Shown here: positions 1 through 8,781 of the stretch, in pieces | Numbering within the stretch: the stretch's first letter is position 1 | How the letters are laid out: the number at the start of each line of letters is the position of its first letter | Assembly (NCBI RefSeq): GCF_016902345.1 | Contig: NZ_JACJLR010000003.1 | Coordinates: forward strand, 1-64,000 | Reading direction: 5' to 3' | DNA: 64,000 bases | Source of the DNA: Mediterraneibacter glycyrrhizinilyticus | Lineage (GTDB): Bacteria; Bacillota; Clostridia; Lachnospirales; Lachnospiraceae | Program-made: the position numbers and the translations under genes | Notes under the pieces: generated by a model | Told to the model about the DNA's origin: nothing | What the model saw: only the letters and a program-made list of their open reading frames with translations | The model's database searches: none

Positions 1-6
1 CCATTT

Positions 7-60
7 CAGCCTCACCGCGAAAAAATTTTTTGTAATAATTCTATTTTCGCAGTGAAGCTG
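7..60. terminator. Imperfect inverted repeat downstream of the hydrogenase gene
   Basis: Arms at 7-23 and 44-60 are complementary over 17 bp with two mismatches (CAGCCTCACCGCGAAAA against the reverse complement of TTTTCGCAGTGAAGCTG), around an A/T-rich loop of 20 bases. It lies about 110 bp past the stop of the hydrogenase gene. It may be its transcription terminator, but the arms end without a clear T-run on the minus strand. The neighbour on the left is outside the window, so the role is uncertain. Nothing else is recognised in 1-173. Confidence 0.4.
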
Positions 61-173
61 TGCATTTTCAATAGATTTAGTGCGAATTATTTTTACCTGT
101 CAAAGCTGCCTCCCTAAAGCTGCCCGCTCCTGCTCTTCAAAATCTTTGCCGTCTGATATGACATTTTCTCCGC

Positions 174-1685
174 CTAATCCAGCTCGATCTCCGCTACTTC
201 CTTGGGCGGGATCGCGCAGGACGAGTTCTGCACATATTTTGCAAGGCTCTTCTTTGCCACTGCCACAGGGATGTTGGTACCGGCTCCTGCGATGCAGCCG
301 CCCGGGCATCCCATACCCTCGATCAGACAGCCGTTCAGCTTGCCTGCTTTTGCCAGCGTCAGGATCTTGCGGCACTCCGCCAGTCCCTCTGCATGCTCCA
401 CATTGACCTGGACATCCGGGTAATACTCGTTGATACATTTCTCGATCGCCTCTGCGACACCGCCCGCACATCCGTATCCTCGTCCCGCTCCGGTCGCGTC
501 GTGGAAGGAGGACTCTGCCTCATATCTGCTCAGGTCGATTCCCTTGGCGTCGAACATCGCCTGCATCTCCTCAAACGTCACGACGAAGTCTACATCGCTG
601 CGGACACTGCGCCTGGATGCCTCCAGTTTCTTGGACGCGCACGGCCCGATAAAGACGACCTTCGCATCCGGATGCTCTTTCTTGATCGTCCGCGCCGTTG
701 CAACCATAGGGGTCAGCTCCTGTGAGATCTCATCGATCACATCCGGGAAGAACTTCTTCGCCATCACCGCCCAGGACGGACAGCAGGATGTGAGAAGGAA
801 CGGCAGCTCGCCGGTCGCGACCTTGTCCACATAGTGATGCGCCTCCGCGATAGCGCCGATGTCTGCTCCCAGCGCTACCTCGTATACCTCTGAGAACCCG
901 AGCTCTCCGAGAGCCGCCTTGATGTTCCTCGGTGTGATGTTCGGACCGAACTGGCCGACAAAGGCCGGAGCGATCTCCGCGATGATCTTCTCTCCCTGGG
1001 AGAGCGCTCTTGCGAGCTGGAAGATCTGGGATTTGTCCGAGATCGCGCCGAACGGACAGTTCACCATACACATTCCGCAGGATACGCACTTGTCATTGTC
1101 GATGAACGCGCGGCCGTACTTGTCTGACACGATGGCATTCACGCCGCATGCTTTCTGGCATGGACGTTCCTTTTTCGCGATCGCATCATATGGACAGACG
1201 GATTTACACTTTCCGCACTTGATGCATTTCTCCTGGTCGATGAAGGATTTCCCATCCACCATGGAGATTGCTCCCTTCGGGCAGACCTCCTGACAGGGAT
1301 GTGCGAGGCATCCTTTGCACATATTGCTGACCTCGTATTTATTCTCCTCACAGCTCTCGCACGCTGACGGGATGACCTGCATCAGCGGCGGCTCATAATA
1401 TTTCTCAGAAATATTGCTCGCCTCCACGCCCGCGGTCAGATGGACCGGCTTATTCTCCGGACGGAGGGACAGCCCCATTGCCAGACGGAGCCTCTCCCTT
1501 ACAATGGCGCGGGAGCGGTATGTGCTCTCGCGGTATTTCTGGGTGTCGTCGTTGACGATCTCATACGGGATCGCCTCCATATCGTCGAGAAGGGTCTCTG
1601 CATCCGCCTTGAAGCCCAGCTTCGCAACTTCAGTGAACACTCTTCTCCTGATATTTTTTACTGTAGTCTGTAATCCTCTCATCAT
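174..1685 (-). CDS. Monomeric [FeFe] hydrogenase, group B type
   Basis: A 503-residue iron-only hydrogenase, likely cytosolic and interconverting H+ and H2 with ferredoxin. Two [4Fe-4S] ferredoxin motifs are visible (cysteines near 154/157/160/164 and 200/203/206/210), and more cysteines lie at 109-135. The H-cluster domain follows: TSCCPSW near 299, GPCASKK near 347 and EGMGCPGGC near 456, so all H-cluster cysteine ligands are present. The second and third motifs carry GPC and EGMGC where the well-studied group A enzymes have MPC and EMAC, which points to the group B (TIGR04105-like) class. No maturase genes (hydEFG) and no NADH-binding partner lie nearby. The start at 1685 has a GGGAGA-type ribosome site just upstream. 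The family call is firm; the direction of the reaction in the cell is not known. Confidence 0.9.
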   Translation of the reverse strand: MMRGLQTTVKNIRRRVFTEVAKLGFKADAETLLDDMEAIPYEIVNDDTQKYRESTYRSRAIVRERLRLAMGLSLRPENKPVHLTAGVEASNISEKYYEPPLMQVIPSACESCEENKYEVSNMCKGCLAHPCQEVCPKGAISMVDGKSFIDQEKCIKCGKCKSVCPYDAIAKKERPCQKACGVNAIVSDKYGRAFIDNDKCVSCGMCMVNCPFGAISDKSQIFQLARALSQGEKIIAEIAPAFVGQFGPNITPRNIKAALGELGFSEVYEVALGADIGAIAEAHHYVDKVATGELPFLLTSCCPSWAVMAKKFFPDVIDEISQELTPMVATARTIKKEHPDAKVVFIGPCASKKLEASRRSVRSDVDFVVTFEEMQAMFDAKGIDLSRYEAESSFHDATGAGRGYGCAGGVAEAIEKCINEYYPDVQVNVEHAEGLAECRKILTLAKAGKLNGCLIEGMGCPGGCIAGAGTNIPVAVAKKSLAKYVQNSSCAIPPKEVAEIELD

Positions 1686-1736
1686 AGTAGATCTCTCCCT
1701 TCTGAATGTCTGCTATGTCTTCTCTGATGCTGTGCA

Positions 1737-2255
1737 TCATCTCTGTACATACACTCCCGGATTATCCTCGCACATCCATTTGAAGTCATCCTGTTGATAC
1801 GCTTCTTCCGTTGCAATTTCAAATGAAACAAGCCCTTCCCGATCCGGATCTTCTGCATCGATCATTCGATACTGAAAAGCAATCTCATAATTATCCTTAT
1901 CTGTAATGACGGTATAATGTGCCTTTAATTCACTATAAACCGCCCTTCCGTATTCGCTTTTCTCATGAGAGCTGGCATTTCCTTGATAGCTTTCCATTTT
2001 TCCATCATAGAAATCCATCATCTCTCTCATCTGCTCTTCCAGTTCCGGCTGGCTGTTCCTGGAAAAATCAGAAAACAAGTTCATAAAAGATTCTGTATCG
2101 CCTTCTTCTGTACACTTGATAATCTCTTCCAGCATATTTTCCGCCGCATCTTGTTCCGAGAGGAATTCCCTCGTAACTCCCTCTCTTCTGCTCAGGCAGC
2201 CGCAGACATAGACCGAAGCTGCGATACACAATATAATTGCTGTCATTTTTTTCAT
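1737..2255 (-). CDS. Small secreted lipoprotein, DUF5104-like
   Basis: A 172-residue protein with a charged N-terminus, a hydrophobic stretch and a lipobox-like VCGC with the cysteine at residue 20, so it is probably an exported, lipid-anchored surface protein. The rest is acidic and mostly helical, with motifs typical of short clostridial lipoproteins of the DUF5104 type (EEGDTESFMNLFSD and a YR-rich second half). The function is unknown. It lies between metH and the hydrogenase gene in the same direction. The ribosome binding site is weak (AAGAAAGACGG about 10 bases before the ATG), so expression may be low. Confidence 0.65.
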   Translation of the reverse strand: MKKMTAIILCIAASVYVCGCLSRREGVTREFLSEQDAAENMLEEIIKCTEEGDTESFMNLFSDFSRNSQPELEEQMREMMDFYDGKMESYQGNASSHEKSEYGRAVYSELKAHYTVITDKDNYEIAFQYRMIDAEDPDREGLVSFEIATEEAYQQDDFKWMCEDNPGVYVQR

Positions 2256-2322
2256 GAATTATTGTCCGTCTTTCTTTTCCTCTTCCATTTTCAAGAATTG
2301 CCCCAAAGTTTTATACCTTGGA

Positions 2323-4710
2323 TCACTGAAATACTTCCTGTGCATAGTGTACGGACTGCATGGCGTCCTTCCCGTAGAAATCCGCTCCGATCATGTCCGC
2401 GTAATCCTGATTGAGCACAGCGCCTCCCACCATCACGAGGCATCCCGGCGCTTTTTCCCGCAGCTGCTTTATGGTCTCCTCCATGCTCACCACGGTGGTC
2501 GTCATCAGGGCGCTTAAGCCCACAAGGCGGATATCTTTTTCCAGGACTGTTTCCACGATCCTCTCCGGCGGGACGTCTTTTCCAAGATCTATCACATCAA
2601 AACTGTAGTTTTCGAGCAGAACTTTCACGATATTTTTCCCGATATCATGGATATCCCCCTTTACCGTTGCAAGAACGATCGTCCCCTTCTTCTCCTGCAC
2701 TTCACCGCTCTGATCCATCCTGCTTTTAAGTACCGCGAAAGCGCTCTTTGCAGCCTCTGCGCTCATGAGCAGCTGAGGAAGGAATACCGTTCCCTTCTCA
2801 AAGCCATCCCCAACCTGGTTCAATGCCGGGATCAGCTCGCTGTTGATGATCTCCAGCGGCTCCCTCTCTCTGGCCAGGGAGGCGGTCACACTGCTCGCCT
2901 CTTCCCTCAGCCCTTTCACAATGGCTTCCTGAAGTCCGATTCCATCCTTTCCGGACTCGGAAACTGTGGATGGAGCGGAGGCTGCCGCAGAATATTTTTT
3001 GATATAATTCTCGCAGTTCGCATCCAGATTCATCAGCGCGTGATATGCGTACCATGCCTTCATCATATCCTCGGAAGAAGGATTGATGATCCCCGCGCTC
3101 AGCCCGTTCATCATCGCCATCGTATAGAAGGCGGAGTTGACCACCGGGCGGGAGGGGAGACCGAAAGAGATGTTGGAGACTCCCAGCACCGTGCACACCT
3201 GAAGTTCATCCTTAAGTCTCCTCAGCGTCTCCAGGGTGACCTTTGCCCCTTCCGGTTCGGAACTGATGGTCATTGCGAGAGCGTCGATCACGATATCTTT
3301 CTTTTTAATCCCGTATTTCGCCGCCTCCGCGATGATCTTCTCTGCGATCTTCACTCTCCCGTCCGCATCATTCGGGATCCCGTTCTCATCCAGGGTCAGT
3401 CCGATGACCACGCCGCCGTATTTTTGGATCAGGGGGAAGACAGTATCCATGGACTCCTGTTTTCCGCTCACAGAGTTCACCATGGCTTTTCCGTTGTAGA
3501 TCCGCAGCGCCGCCTCCATTGCCTCTGCATCCACCGTATCAATCTGGATAGGCAGATTGGTCACGCTCTGGAGTTCCTGTACCACTTCCTTCATGAGCGC
3601 CGGCTCGTCGATATCCGGGAGCCCCACATTGACGTCCAGGATATGGGCGCCGTTATCCTGCTGCGTGATACCCTCTCTCAGGATATAATCCAGATCATGC
3701 TCCTTGAGCGCCTGTTTAAACCGCTTCTTCCCGGTCGGGTTGATCCGCTCGCCGATGATCTTTGAGCCGTTCCCTAGAAAGACACTCTGACCGTAGGATG
3801 AGACAACGGTAAACTCTTTCTCCCGCACAGGGATCACCGGAATGTCCTCACAGAGCTCTTTCATCCGCCGGATATGGTCTGGCGTCGTGCCGCAGCATCC
3901 GCCGATCACCGCCGCCCCCATCTGGGTGATCTTCTTCATAAGTTCTGCAAACTGATCCGGGTCCACATCATAATACGTCTGTCCGTCTCTCTGCTTTGGA
4001 AGTCCTGCGTTGGGTTTTACGATGATGGGAAGGGAAGAATATTTCAGGAACTGTTCCAGCACAGGAATCATCTGCTCCGGGCCCATCCCGCAGTTGATAC
4101 CGATCGCATCCGCCCGCAGTCCCTCCAGTAGTGCGACCACGGAAGGCACGTCTGCACCGGTCAGAAGTTTTCCTCTCTCGTCAAAAATAGCTGTGGCAAA
4201 AACCGGGAGAGAAGTGTTCTCCTTTGCCGCAAGAACCGCTGCTTTCAATTCACAGGTGTCGCTCATGGTCTCGATGTGTATCAGGTCAGCTCCCGCCTGT
4301 TCTCCCCAGATCATGACTTCCCGGAACGCTTCATATGCTGTTTCAAACTCCAGATCCCCCATGGGTTTCAGGAGTTTTCCGGTCGGACCGATATCCAGCG
4401 CCGTATACACCGTCCGTCCGACCCCCGCTTCTTTCACAGCTGTTTTTACATTTTCAACCCCTTTTTTTACGATCTCTTCCAGGGAACAGCCGTCATCATG
4501 AAACTTCAGAGCATTTGCGCCAAATGTATTCGTGAGGACAATGTCGCTTCCCGCCTCAATGTAAGCTCTGTGTATCTCTTGAATGGTACCCGGACGGCTG
4601 AGATTCCATGTCTCTGGAAGTTCTCCCGGTCCCAGTCCCCTTTCCTGAAGCAGTGTTCCCATTCCCCCGTCAAAAAAGAGAAGTTCTTTCCCAAGTCTGT
4701 CCTTTATCAT
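2323..4710 (-). CDS. metH: Cobalamin-dependent methionine synthase lacking the activation domain
   Basis: A 795-residue enzyme moving the methyl group of 5-methyltetrahydrofolate to homocysteine through cobalamin. It has three modules: an N-terminal homocysteine-binding barrel with zinc ligands (GINCGMG and GGCCGTTP near residue 280), a pterin-binding barrel from about 310 to 570, and a C-terminal cobalamin cap plus Rossmann domain with the DIHDIGKN motif that supplies the histidine ligand. The S-adenosylmethionine-binding reactivation domain of the E. coli enzyme is absent and is encoded separately just upstream. The ATG at 4710 is chosen because AAAGGA sits seven bases before it; a longer GTG frame begins at 4740. 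metF, which makes its substrate, is upstream in the same direction. Confidence 0.93.
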   Translation of the reverse strand: MIKDRLGKELLFFDGGMGTLLQERGLGPGELPETWNLSRPGTIQEIHRAYIEAGSDIVLTNTFGANALKFHDDGCSLEEIVKKGVENVKTAVKEAGVGRTVYTALDIGPTGKLLKPMGDLEFETAYEAFREVMIWGEQAGADLIHIETMSDTCELKAAVLAAKENTSLPVFATAIFDERGKLLTGADVPSVVALLEGLRADAIGINCGMGPEQMIPVLEQFLKYSSLPIIVKPNAGLPKQRDGQTYYDVDPDQFAELMKKITQMGAAVIGGCCGTTPDHIRRMKELCEDIPVIPVREKEFTVVSSYGQSVFLGNGSKIIGERINPTGKKRFKQALKEHDLDYILREGITQQDNGAHILDVNVGLPDIDEPALMKEVVQELQSVTNLPIQIDTVDAEAMEAALRIYNGKAMVNSVSGKQESMDTVFPLIQKYGGVVIGLTLDENGIPNDADGRVKIAEKIIAEAAKYGIKKKDIVIDALAMTISSEPEGAKVTLETLRRLKDELQVCTVLGVSNISFGLPSRPVVNSAFYTMAMMNGLSAGIINPSSEDMMKAWYAYHALMNLDANCENYIKKYSAAASAPSTVSESGKDGIGLQEAIVKGLREEASSVTASLAREREPLEIINSELIPALNQVGDGFEKGTVFLPQLLMSAEAAKSAFAVLKSRMDQSGEVQEKKGTIVLATVKGDIHDIGKNIVKVLLENYSFDVIDLGKDVPPERIVETVLEKDIRLVGLSALMTTTVVSMEETIKQLREKAPGCLVMVGGAVLNQDYADMIGADFYGKDAMQSVHYAQEVFQ

Positions 4711-4765
4711 GTCAGTATCCTTTCTTTTTACACTTTTCACGCTGTGTTCCCGTCATCCTTCCCGC

Positions 4766-5407
4766 TCATCTGCGGAAGGCACAATCCGTCTTTGCACATG
4801 TCTCACACCCGGACTCCGGGCAGTTCATCCGCATCTTCCCGGCTCCGATCAGCGCCGTCACTGATTTTGTGGGAGTCATCATAAAACTGTCTGTCATGGT
4901 CAGGCCGATGGTCTTTGCACAGTCCAGCATCCGCATGAGAGTTTCCTGGTGCCGGATATCAAAATCTCCGTACCCCGGACTGAAACGGGGACGCAGATAC
5001 CTGCCCTCCTCTTCCATGGCTCCGGCAATCTTTTTCTGGCACTCGTCACAGTAGTCCTCCAGCTCCGCAGCCGCACACGCCTGAAGAACCGCCGCCTTGG
5101 CCATATCGGTCAGGGAGATTCGGGTGATCAGCCTGTCCACCCCGGTCCCCAGGGTCGCGCCGAAAAGGATGACTTTGTCGCATCCCTTCAGATTTCTCCC
5201 CAGGCTTTTGCTCGTAATATCCATCGGTCCGATAAGGATCCGGTCATCCGCAGCCTGTCTTATATCAAAAACGCGGTGGACTGACTTCTTCCCCGCTTCC
5301 CGGTCCAAGTCTTCAAACGATTCCCGGATCAGTGCCAGGGTTCTGTCATCCACCGCGTTTTTTCCGAATCCAAGATAACGGACGGCTTCTTTTTCCCGTC
5401 TTTCCAT
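4766..5407 (-). CDS. Stand-alone methionine synthase activation domain protein
   Basis: A 213-residue protein matching the reactivation module of cobalamin-dependent methionine synthase, which binds S-adenosylmethionine and helps remethylate oxidised cobalamin. Supporting features are the ARFS-like RPRFSPGYGDF segment and the C-terminal part reading MTPTKSVTALIGAG followed by a cysteine-rich tail (CPESGCETCAKTDC). It sits between metF and metH, which fits a split MetH system. The ATG at 5407 is preferred, since AGGAG lies five bases before it and it starts just after the metF stop. A start at 5422 would overlap metF. The C-terminal cysteines could bind metal, but that is only a guess. Confidence 0.85.
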   Translation of the reverse strand: MERREKEAVRYLGFGKNAVDDRTLALIRESFEDLDREAGKKSVHRVFDIRQAADDRILIGPMDITSKSLGRNLKGCDKVILFGATLGTGVDRLITRISLTDMAKAAVLQACAAAELEDYCDECQKKIAGAMEEEGRYLRPRFSPGYGDFDIRHQETLMRMLDCAKTIGLTMTDSFMMTPTKSVTALIGAGKMRMNCPESGCETCAKTDCAFRR

Positions 5408-5415
5408 AAGTTCTC

Positions 5416-6285
5416 CTAACATTTGATGATCTCCGACAGGTTGTTCATGATCGCAGCGGCCACATCCGGCTTGTTCATGGAATAGATGTGGATGTTCTTC
5501 ACACCATTTGCCAGAAGATCAATGATCTGATCCGTGGCATAGGCGATCCCCGCCTGCCGCATCGCTCCGGGTGAACCACCGAAACGGTCAAGAATCGAAA
5601 GGAATCTTCTGGGGAACACAGTTCCCGAGAGTTCCCGGCTGCGCCTCATCTGGGATGCACTTGTGATCGGCATGATCCCGGGGAGCACCGGTACTGTGAT
5701 CCCCGCCTCCCGGATCCTGTAAAGGAAATTGTAGTGGATATCATTGTCAAAAAACATCTGTGTCGTCAGAAAGTCCACTCCACAGTCCACTTTCTGCTTC
5801 AGATATCTGATATCATCCGCTTTATGTTCGTTCTCTACATGTCCCTCAGGGTAACATGCAGCGCCGATACAGAAATCCCCGTGTCTTTTGATCTCTTCCA
5901 CAAGTTCCCACGCATAGCGGAAACGCTCCGCATCCGGAAAAGTCATATTCGCCGGAATATCCCCGCGCAGGGCGAGGATATTCTCGATTCCAAGATCTTT
6001 CAGATTCTCGATCACATCCCTGACCTCCTCTTTTGTGGAGGAAGCACAGGTCAGATGCGCCAGACTCAGTACATTCAGATCATCCTTTATATGGGTGGCG
6101 ATCCTTGCTGTATTCCTGCTCGTACCGCCGCCGGCGCCATACGTGACACTGATAAATGCCGGATCCAGTTTTGCGATCTCATCTGTCGCCGCAAACACTT
6201 TTTCAATCCCGTCATCCGTCTTTGGCGGAAACACCTCAAAGGATATGTGTATTCTGTCTTCATTCAGTCTGTCAATGATCTTCAT
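5416..6285 (-). CDS. metF: Methylenetetrahydrofolate reductase
   Basis: A 289-residue TIM-barrel flavoprotein that reduces 5,10-methylenetetrahydrofolate to 5-methyltetrahydrofolate, the methyl donor for the methionine synthase encoded downstream. The N-terminal SFEVFPPKTDDG motif carries the catalytic glutamate, and the stretches VTYGAGGG, LALRGDIP and TTQMFFDN are standard for the family. The length is normal for the bacterial enzyme. A GGAG ribosome site precedes the ATG. Only 15 bases separate it from the stop of glgA, so it is probably on the same transcript. Confidence 0.95.
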   Translation of the reverse strand: MKIIDRLNEDRIHISFEVFPPKTDDGIEKVFAATDEIAKLDPAFISVTYGAGGGTSRNTARIATHIKDDLNVLSLAHLTCASSTKEEVRDVIENLKDLGIENILALRGDIPANMTFPDAERFRYAWELVEEIKRHGDFCIGAACYPEGHVENEHKADDIRYLKQKVDCGVDFLTTQMFFDNDIHYNFLYRIREAGITVPVLPGIMPITSASQMRRSRELSGTVFPRRFLSILDRFGGSPGAMRQAGIAYATDQIIDLLANGVKNIHIYSMNKPDVAAAIMNNLSEIIKC

Positions 6286-6300
6286 CCGGTATATCTGCTC

Positions 6301-7749
6301 CTATTCTCCGATCAGGCTCCTGTACAGTTCTTCGTATTTCTTTGCCGAAGTCTTCCATGAGAAGTTCTGACTCATGGCTCTCTCTACAATCTTGTTCCAG
6401 TCTCTCTTTCTGTCGTAGTAGATCCGCTCCGCGTACCGCACCGTGTTCAGCATCTCGTGCGCATTGTAGTTGCTGAAGCTGAATCCGGTTCCTGTCTTCT
6501 CGAATTCATTGTACGGCTCCACTGTATCTTTGAGTCCGCCGGTCTCCCTGACGATCGGAATCGTACCGTAGCGGAGGCTCATGAGCTGGCTCAGTCCGCA
6601 GGGCTCAAACAGCGACGGCATCAGGAACGTATCGCAGGATGCATAGATCTTGTGTGAAAGTTCATCTGAGTAGTAGATGTTTGCAGAAACCCTTCCTGAG
6701 TATTTCCATGCAAAATGACGGAACATGTTCTCGTATTTCACATCGCCGGTTCCCAGTACGACGATCTGTACCGCATCCTGACAGAGCTCGTCCATCACAT
6801 AATCGATCAGATCAAACCCCTTCTGATCTGTCAGACGGGATACCATACCGATCAGCATCACATGGGGATCTTTGTTCAGTCCCAGTTCCTCCTGCAGCGC
6901 AGTTTTGTTCATCACTTTGTTCTTGCGGAAATCCTCCACGGTAAAGTTCTTTGAGATCCGGTTGTCCGTTGCCGGATTCCAGTCGTCATAATCCAGTCCG
7001 TTTACGATACCCACCAGGTCATTGGAGCGGGCTGCCATCAGACCGTCCAGCCCCTCCCCGTAAAACGGAGTCTTGATCTCCTCGGCATAGCTCTGGCTGA
7101 CTGTAGTCACTTTATCCGCATAGACGATTCCGCCCTTTAACAGGTTGGCGTCCTTGTATGCTTCCATCTTGTCCGGAACGAAATAATATTCCGGAAGTCC
7201 TGTGATCCCTCTGACTGTCTTCGTGTCCCACACTCCCTGGAATTTCAGGTTATGTATCGTCATCACTGTCTTGATTCCCCTGTAATATTCGCCCATGTAG
7301 CGGAAATTATCAAGATAGACCGGGATCAGTCCTGTCTGCCAGTCATGGCAGTGGATCAGATCGGGACGGAAACCGATGACCGGAAGGATACTCAGCACAG
7401 CTTTTGAGAAGAATGCGAACTTCTCGATGCCCCACTTCGGATCTTCGTCATACGGTGCGAAACCTCCGAAGTAATGCTCGTTGTCGATAAAATAGAATGT
7501 GATGCCATTCAGTTCTGTCTTCATGATCCCGACATACTGATTCTGGCCTGCAATATCCATATAGAAATGGCTCACATATTCCATCCGATCCTTCCATTCC
7601 TGTTTCATGCAGGTGTATTTGGGGAGAACGACACGGACATCATACTTCTCTTTATCAAACTCTTTGGGAAGTGAGCCTACAACATCGGCAAGACCGCCAG
7701 TCTTGATAAAGGGTACACATTCTGAAGAAGCAAATAAAATGTTTTTCAT
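6301..7749 (-). CDS. glgA: Glycogen synthase (ADP-glucose type)
   Basis: A 482-residue GT5 glycosyltransferase that extends alpha-1,4-glucan chains from ADP-glucose. The N-terminus has the diagnostic KTGGLADVVGSLP loop, and the C-terminal half has the SLFEPCGLSQLMSLRYG nucleotide-sugar site followed by RETGGLKDTV. The ATG at 7749 is chosen because GGAGGA stands seven bases before it; in-frame sequence continues to 7803 without a ribosome site. No other glycogen gene is nearby. A sigma-A-type promoter lies upstream and the gene runs into metF with no visible terminator, an unusual pairing. Confidence 0.95.
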   Translation of the reverse strand: MKNILFASSECVPFIKTGGLADVVGSLPKEFDKEKYDVRVVLPKYTCMKQEWKDRMEYVSHFYMDIAGQNQYVGIMKTELNGITFYFIDNEHYFGGFAPYDEDPKWGIEKFAFFSKAVLSILPVIGFRPDLIHCHDWQTGLIPVYLDNFRYMGEYYRGIKTVMTIHNLKFQGVWDTKTVRGITGLPEYYFVPDKMEAYKDANLLKGGIVYADKVTTVSQSYAEEIKTPFYGEGLDGLMAARSNDLVGIVNGLDYDDWNPATDNRISKNFTVEDFRKNKVMNKTALQEELGLNKDPHVMLIGMVSRLTDQKGFDLIDYVMDELCQDAVQIVVLGTGDVKYENMFRHFAWKYSGRVSANIYYSDELSHKIYASCDTFLMPSLFEPCGLSQLMSLRYGTIPIVRETGGLKDTVEPYNEFEKTGTGFSFSNYNAHEMLNTVRYAERIYYDRKRDWNKIVERAMSQNFSWKTSAKKYEELYRSLIGE

Positions 7750-7801
7750 ACTACTATCCTCCATTTTTGCTTTAGTCGCCACACGGCTTTCACTATTTTT
7801 C

Positions 7802-7829
7802 ATTATAACTCATTTTCCCCATAATGCAA
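7802..7829 (-). promoter_or_regulatory. Sigma-A promoter of glgA
   Basis: On the minus strand TTGCAT (7824-7829) and TATAAT (7802-7807) are 16 bases apart. Transcription would start near 7795, giving a leader of about 45 bases to the glgA start. No terminator hairpin is visible between spo0A and this promoter. Confidence 0.7.
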
Positions 7830-7862
7830 AGGATTTTATTGCCGCACGCCCTTAATCGTCTT

Positions 7863-8654
7863 TTAGTTCCTGTGCCTGTATTCCAGCTGGATCGTATCGG
7901 CGATCAGCGCAATGAACTCTGAATTTGTAGGCTTCCCCTTCCCCGTACTTACCGTGTAGCCGAAAAGTTCGTCGAGTGTGTCCAGTTTTCCTCTGCTCCA
8001 GGCCACTTCGATCGCGTGCCGGATCGCCCTCTCCACCCGGCTTGAAGTAGTCTGATACTTTTTAGCGACTGTGGGATACAATACCTTTGTGATCGCATTG
8101 AGCACATCCATATCCTCCACAGCCATGATGATCGAATCCCTGAGATAGTGATATCCTTTGATGTGTGCAGGGATTCCGATCTCATGGAGCATGTTCGTGA
8201 CACGGCTCTCCAGATTTTCTCCTCCTGCTGCATTTTCTGTCCTCAGATCTTCCCCTTTTCTTTCCGTGTTTCGAGATATTTTTCTGACGGATTTTATCCT
8301 GTCCAGCAACGTTTCGTTGTTAAACGGTTTCATGACATAGTAATTTGCGCCTCTGTTAAAGGCATCTTCTGTGATCTTTTCCTGTCCCACCGCTGTGACC
8401 ACGATAAAATACGGACGTTTGCTTAAACTCGTATCCTGATTGATGCGCTCCATCACAGTCAATCCGTCCATTTTCGGCATAATCAGGTCGAGAAGAACAA
8501 CATCCGGCTGTCTGGTCTTGATGATCTGACACATCTCTTCACCGTTCTTTGCTTTTCCTACCAGATTCAGCTCTTTATCCATGCCTATGACAGTTTCAAG
8601 CATGTCGAGTATCCTCTGGTTGTCGTCAGCTACAGCTACACTCAAATGCTCCAT
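7863..8654 (-). CDS. spo0A: Sporulation master regulator Spo0A
   Basis: A 263-residue response regulator that controls entry into sporulation. The receiver domain has the acidic pair D10-D11, the phosphoacceptor D56 in VVLLDLIMP and K109 in VMKPFNN. After a linker, the sporulation-specific DNA-binding domain has the recognition-helix region [19 protein letters not shown] and the [10 protein letters not shown] motif. Length and motifs are as in Bacillus and Clostridium. It directly follows spoIVB, the order conserved across spore formers. The ATG is preceded by AGGAG. Its own promoter and two Spo0A boxes lie upstream, which implies autoregulation. Confidence 0.97.
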   Translation of the reverse strand: MEHLSVAVADDNQRILDMLETVIGMDKELNLVGKAKNGEEMCQIIKTRQPDVVLLDLIMPKMDGLTVMERINQDTSLSKRPYFIVVTAVGQEKITEDAFNRGANYYVMKPFNNETLLDRIKSVRKISRNTERKGEDLRTENAAGGENLESRVTNMLHEIGIPAHIKGYHYLRDSIIMAVEDMDVLNAITKVLYPTVAKKYQTTSSRVERAIRHAIEVAWSRGKLDTLDELFGYTVSTGKGKPTNSEFIALIADTIQLEYRHRN

Positions 8655-8707
8655 ACCCTTCTCTCCTTCAGACTTTGAGACCTCTTCCTCGAGAACACCA
8701 CCAGCTT

Positions 8708-8736
8708 ATTATAATGGTCTTAATTTGCGGAATCAA
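8708..8736 (-). promoter_or_regulatory. Sigma-A promoter of spo0A
   Basis: On the minus strand TTGATT (8731-8736) and TATAAT (8708-8713) are separated by exactly 17 bases. Transcription would begin near 8701, about 47 bases before the spo0A start codon. Confidence 0.75.
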
Positions 8737-8755
8737 GGAGATTTTGTAGCACTAA

Positions 8756-8776
8756 TTCGACACAAAATTCGACAAA
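8756..8776 (-). promoter_or_regulatory. Two tandem Spo0A boxes upstream of spo0A
   Basis: On the minus strand TTTGTCGAA (8768-8776) and TGTGTCGAA (8756-8764) both contain the Spo0A box core TGTCGAA, spaced 12 bp start to start (about one helical turn). They lie roughly 55 to 75 bases upstream of the predicted spo0A transcription start, a position typical of an activator. The first box matches the consensus exactly. Confidence 0.8.
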
Positions 8777-8781
8777 TCAGA

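Noticed and set aside
4711-7829. SAM or cobalamin riboswitch for the methionine genes
   Set aside because: Intergenic gaps before metH, its activation gene and metF are 15-55 bases, too short, and no conserved box was seen upstream of glgA.
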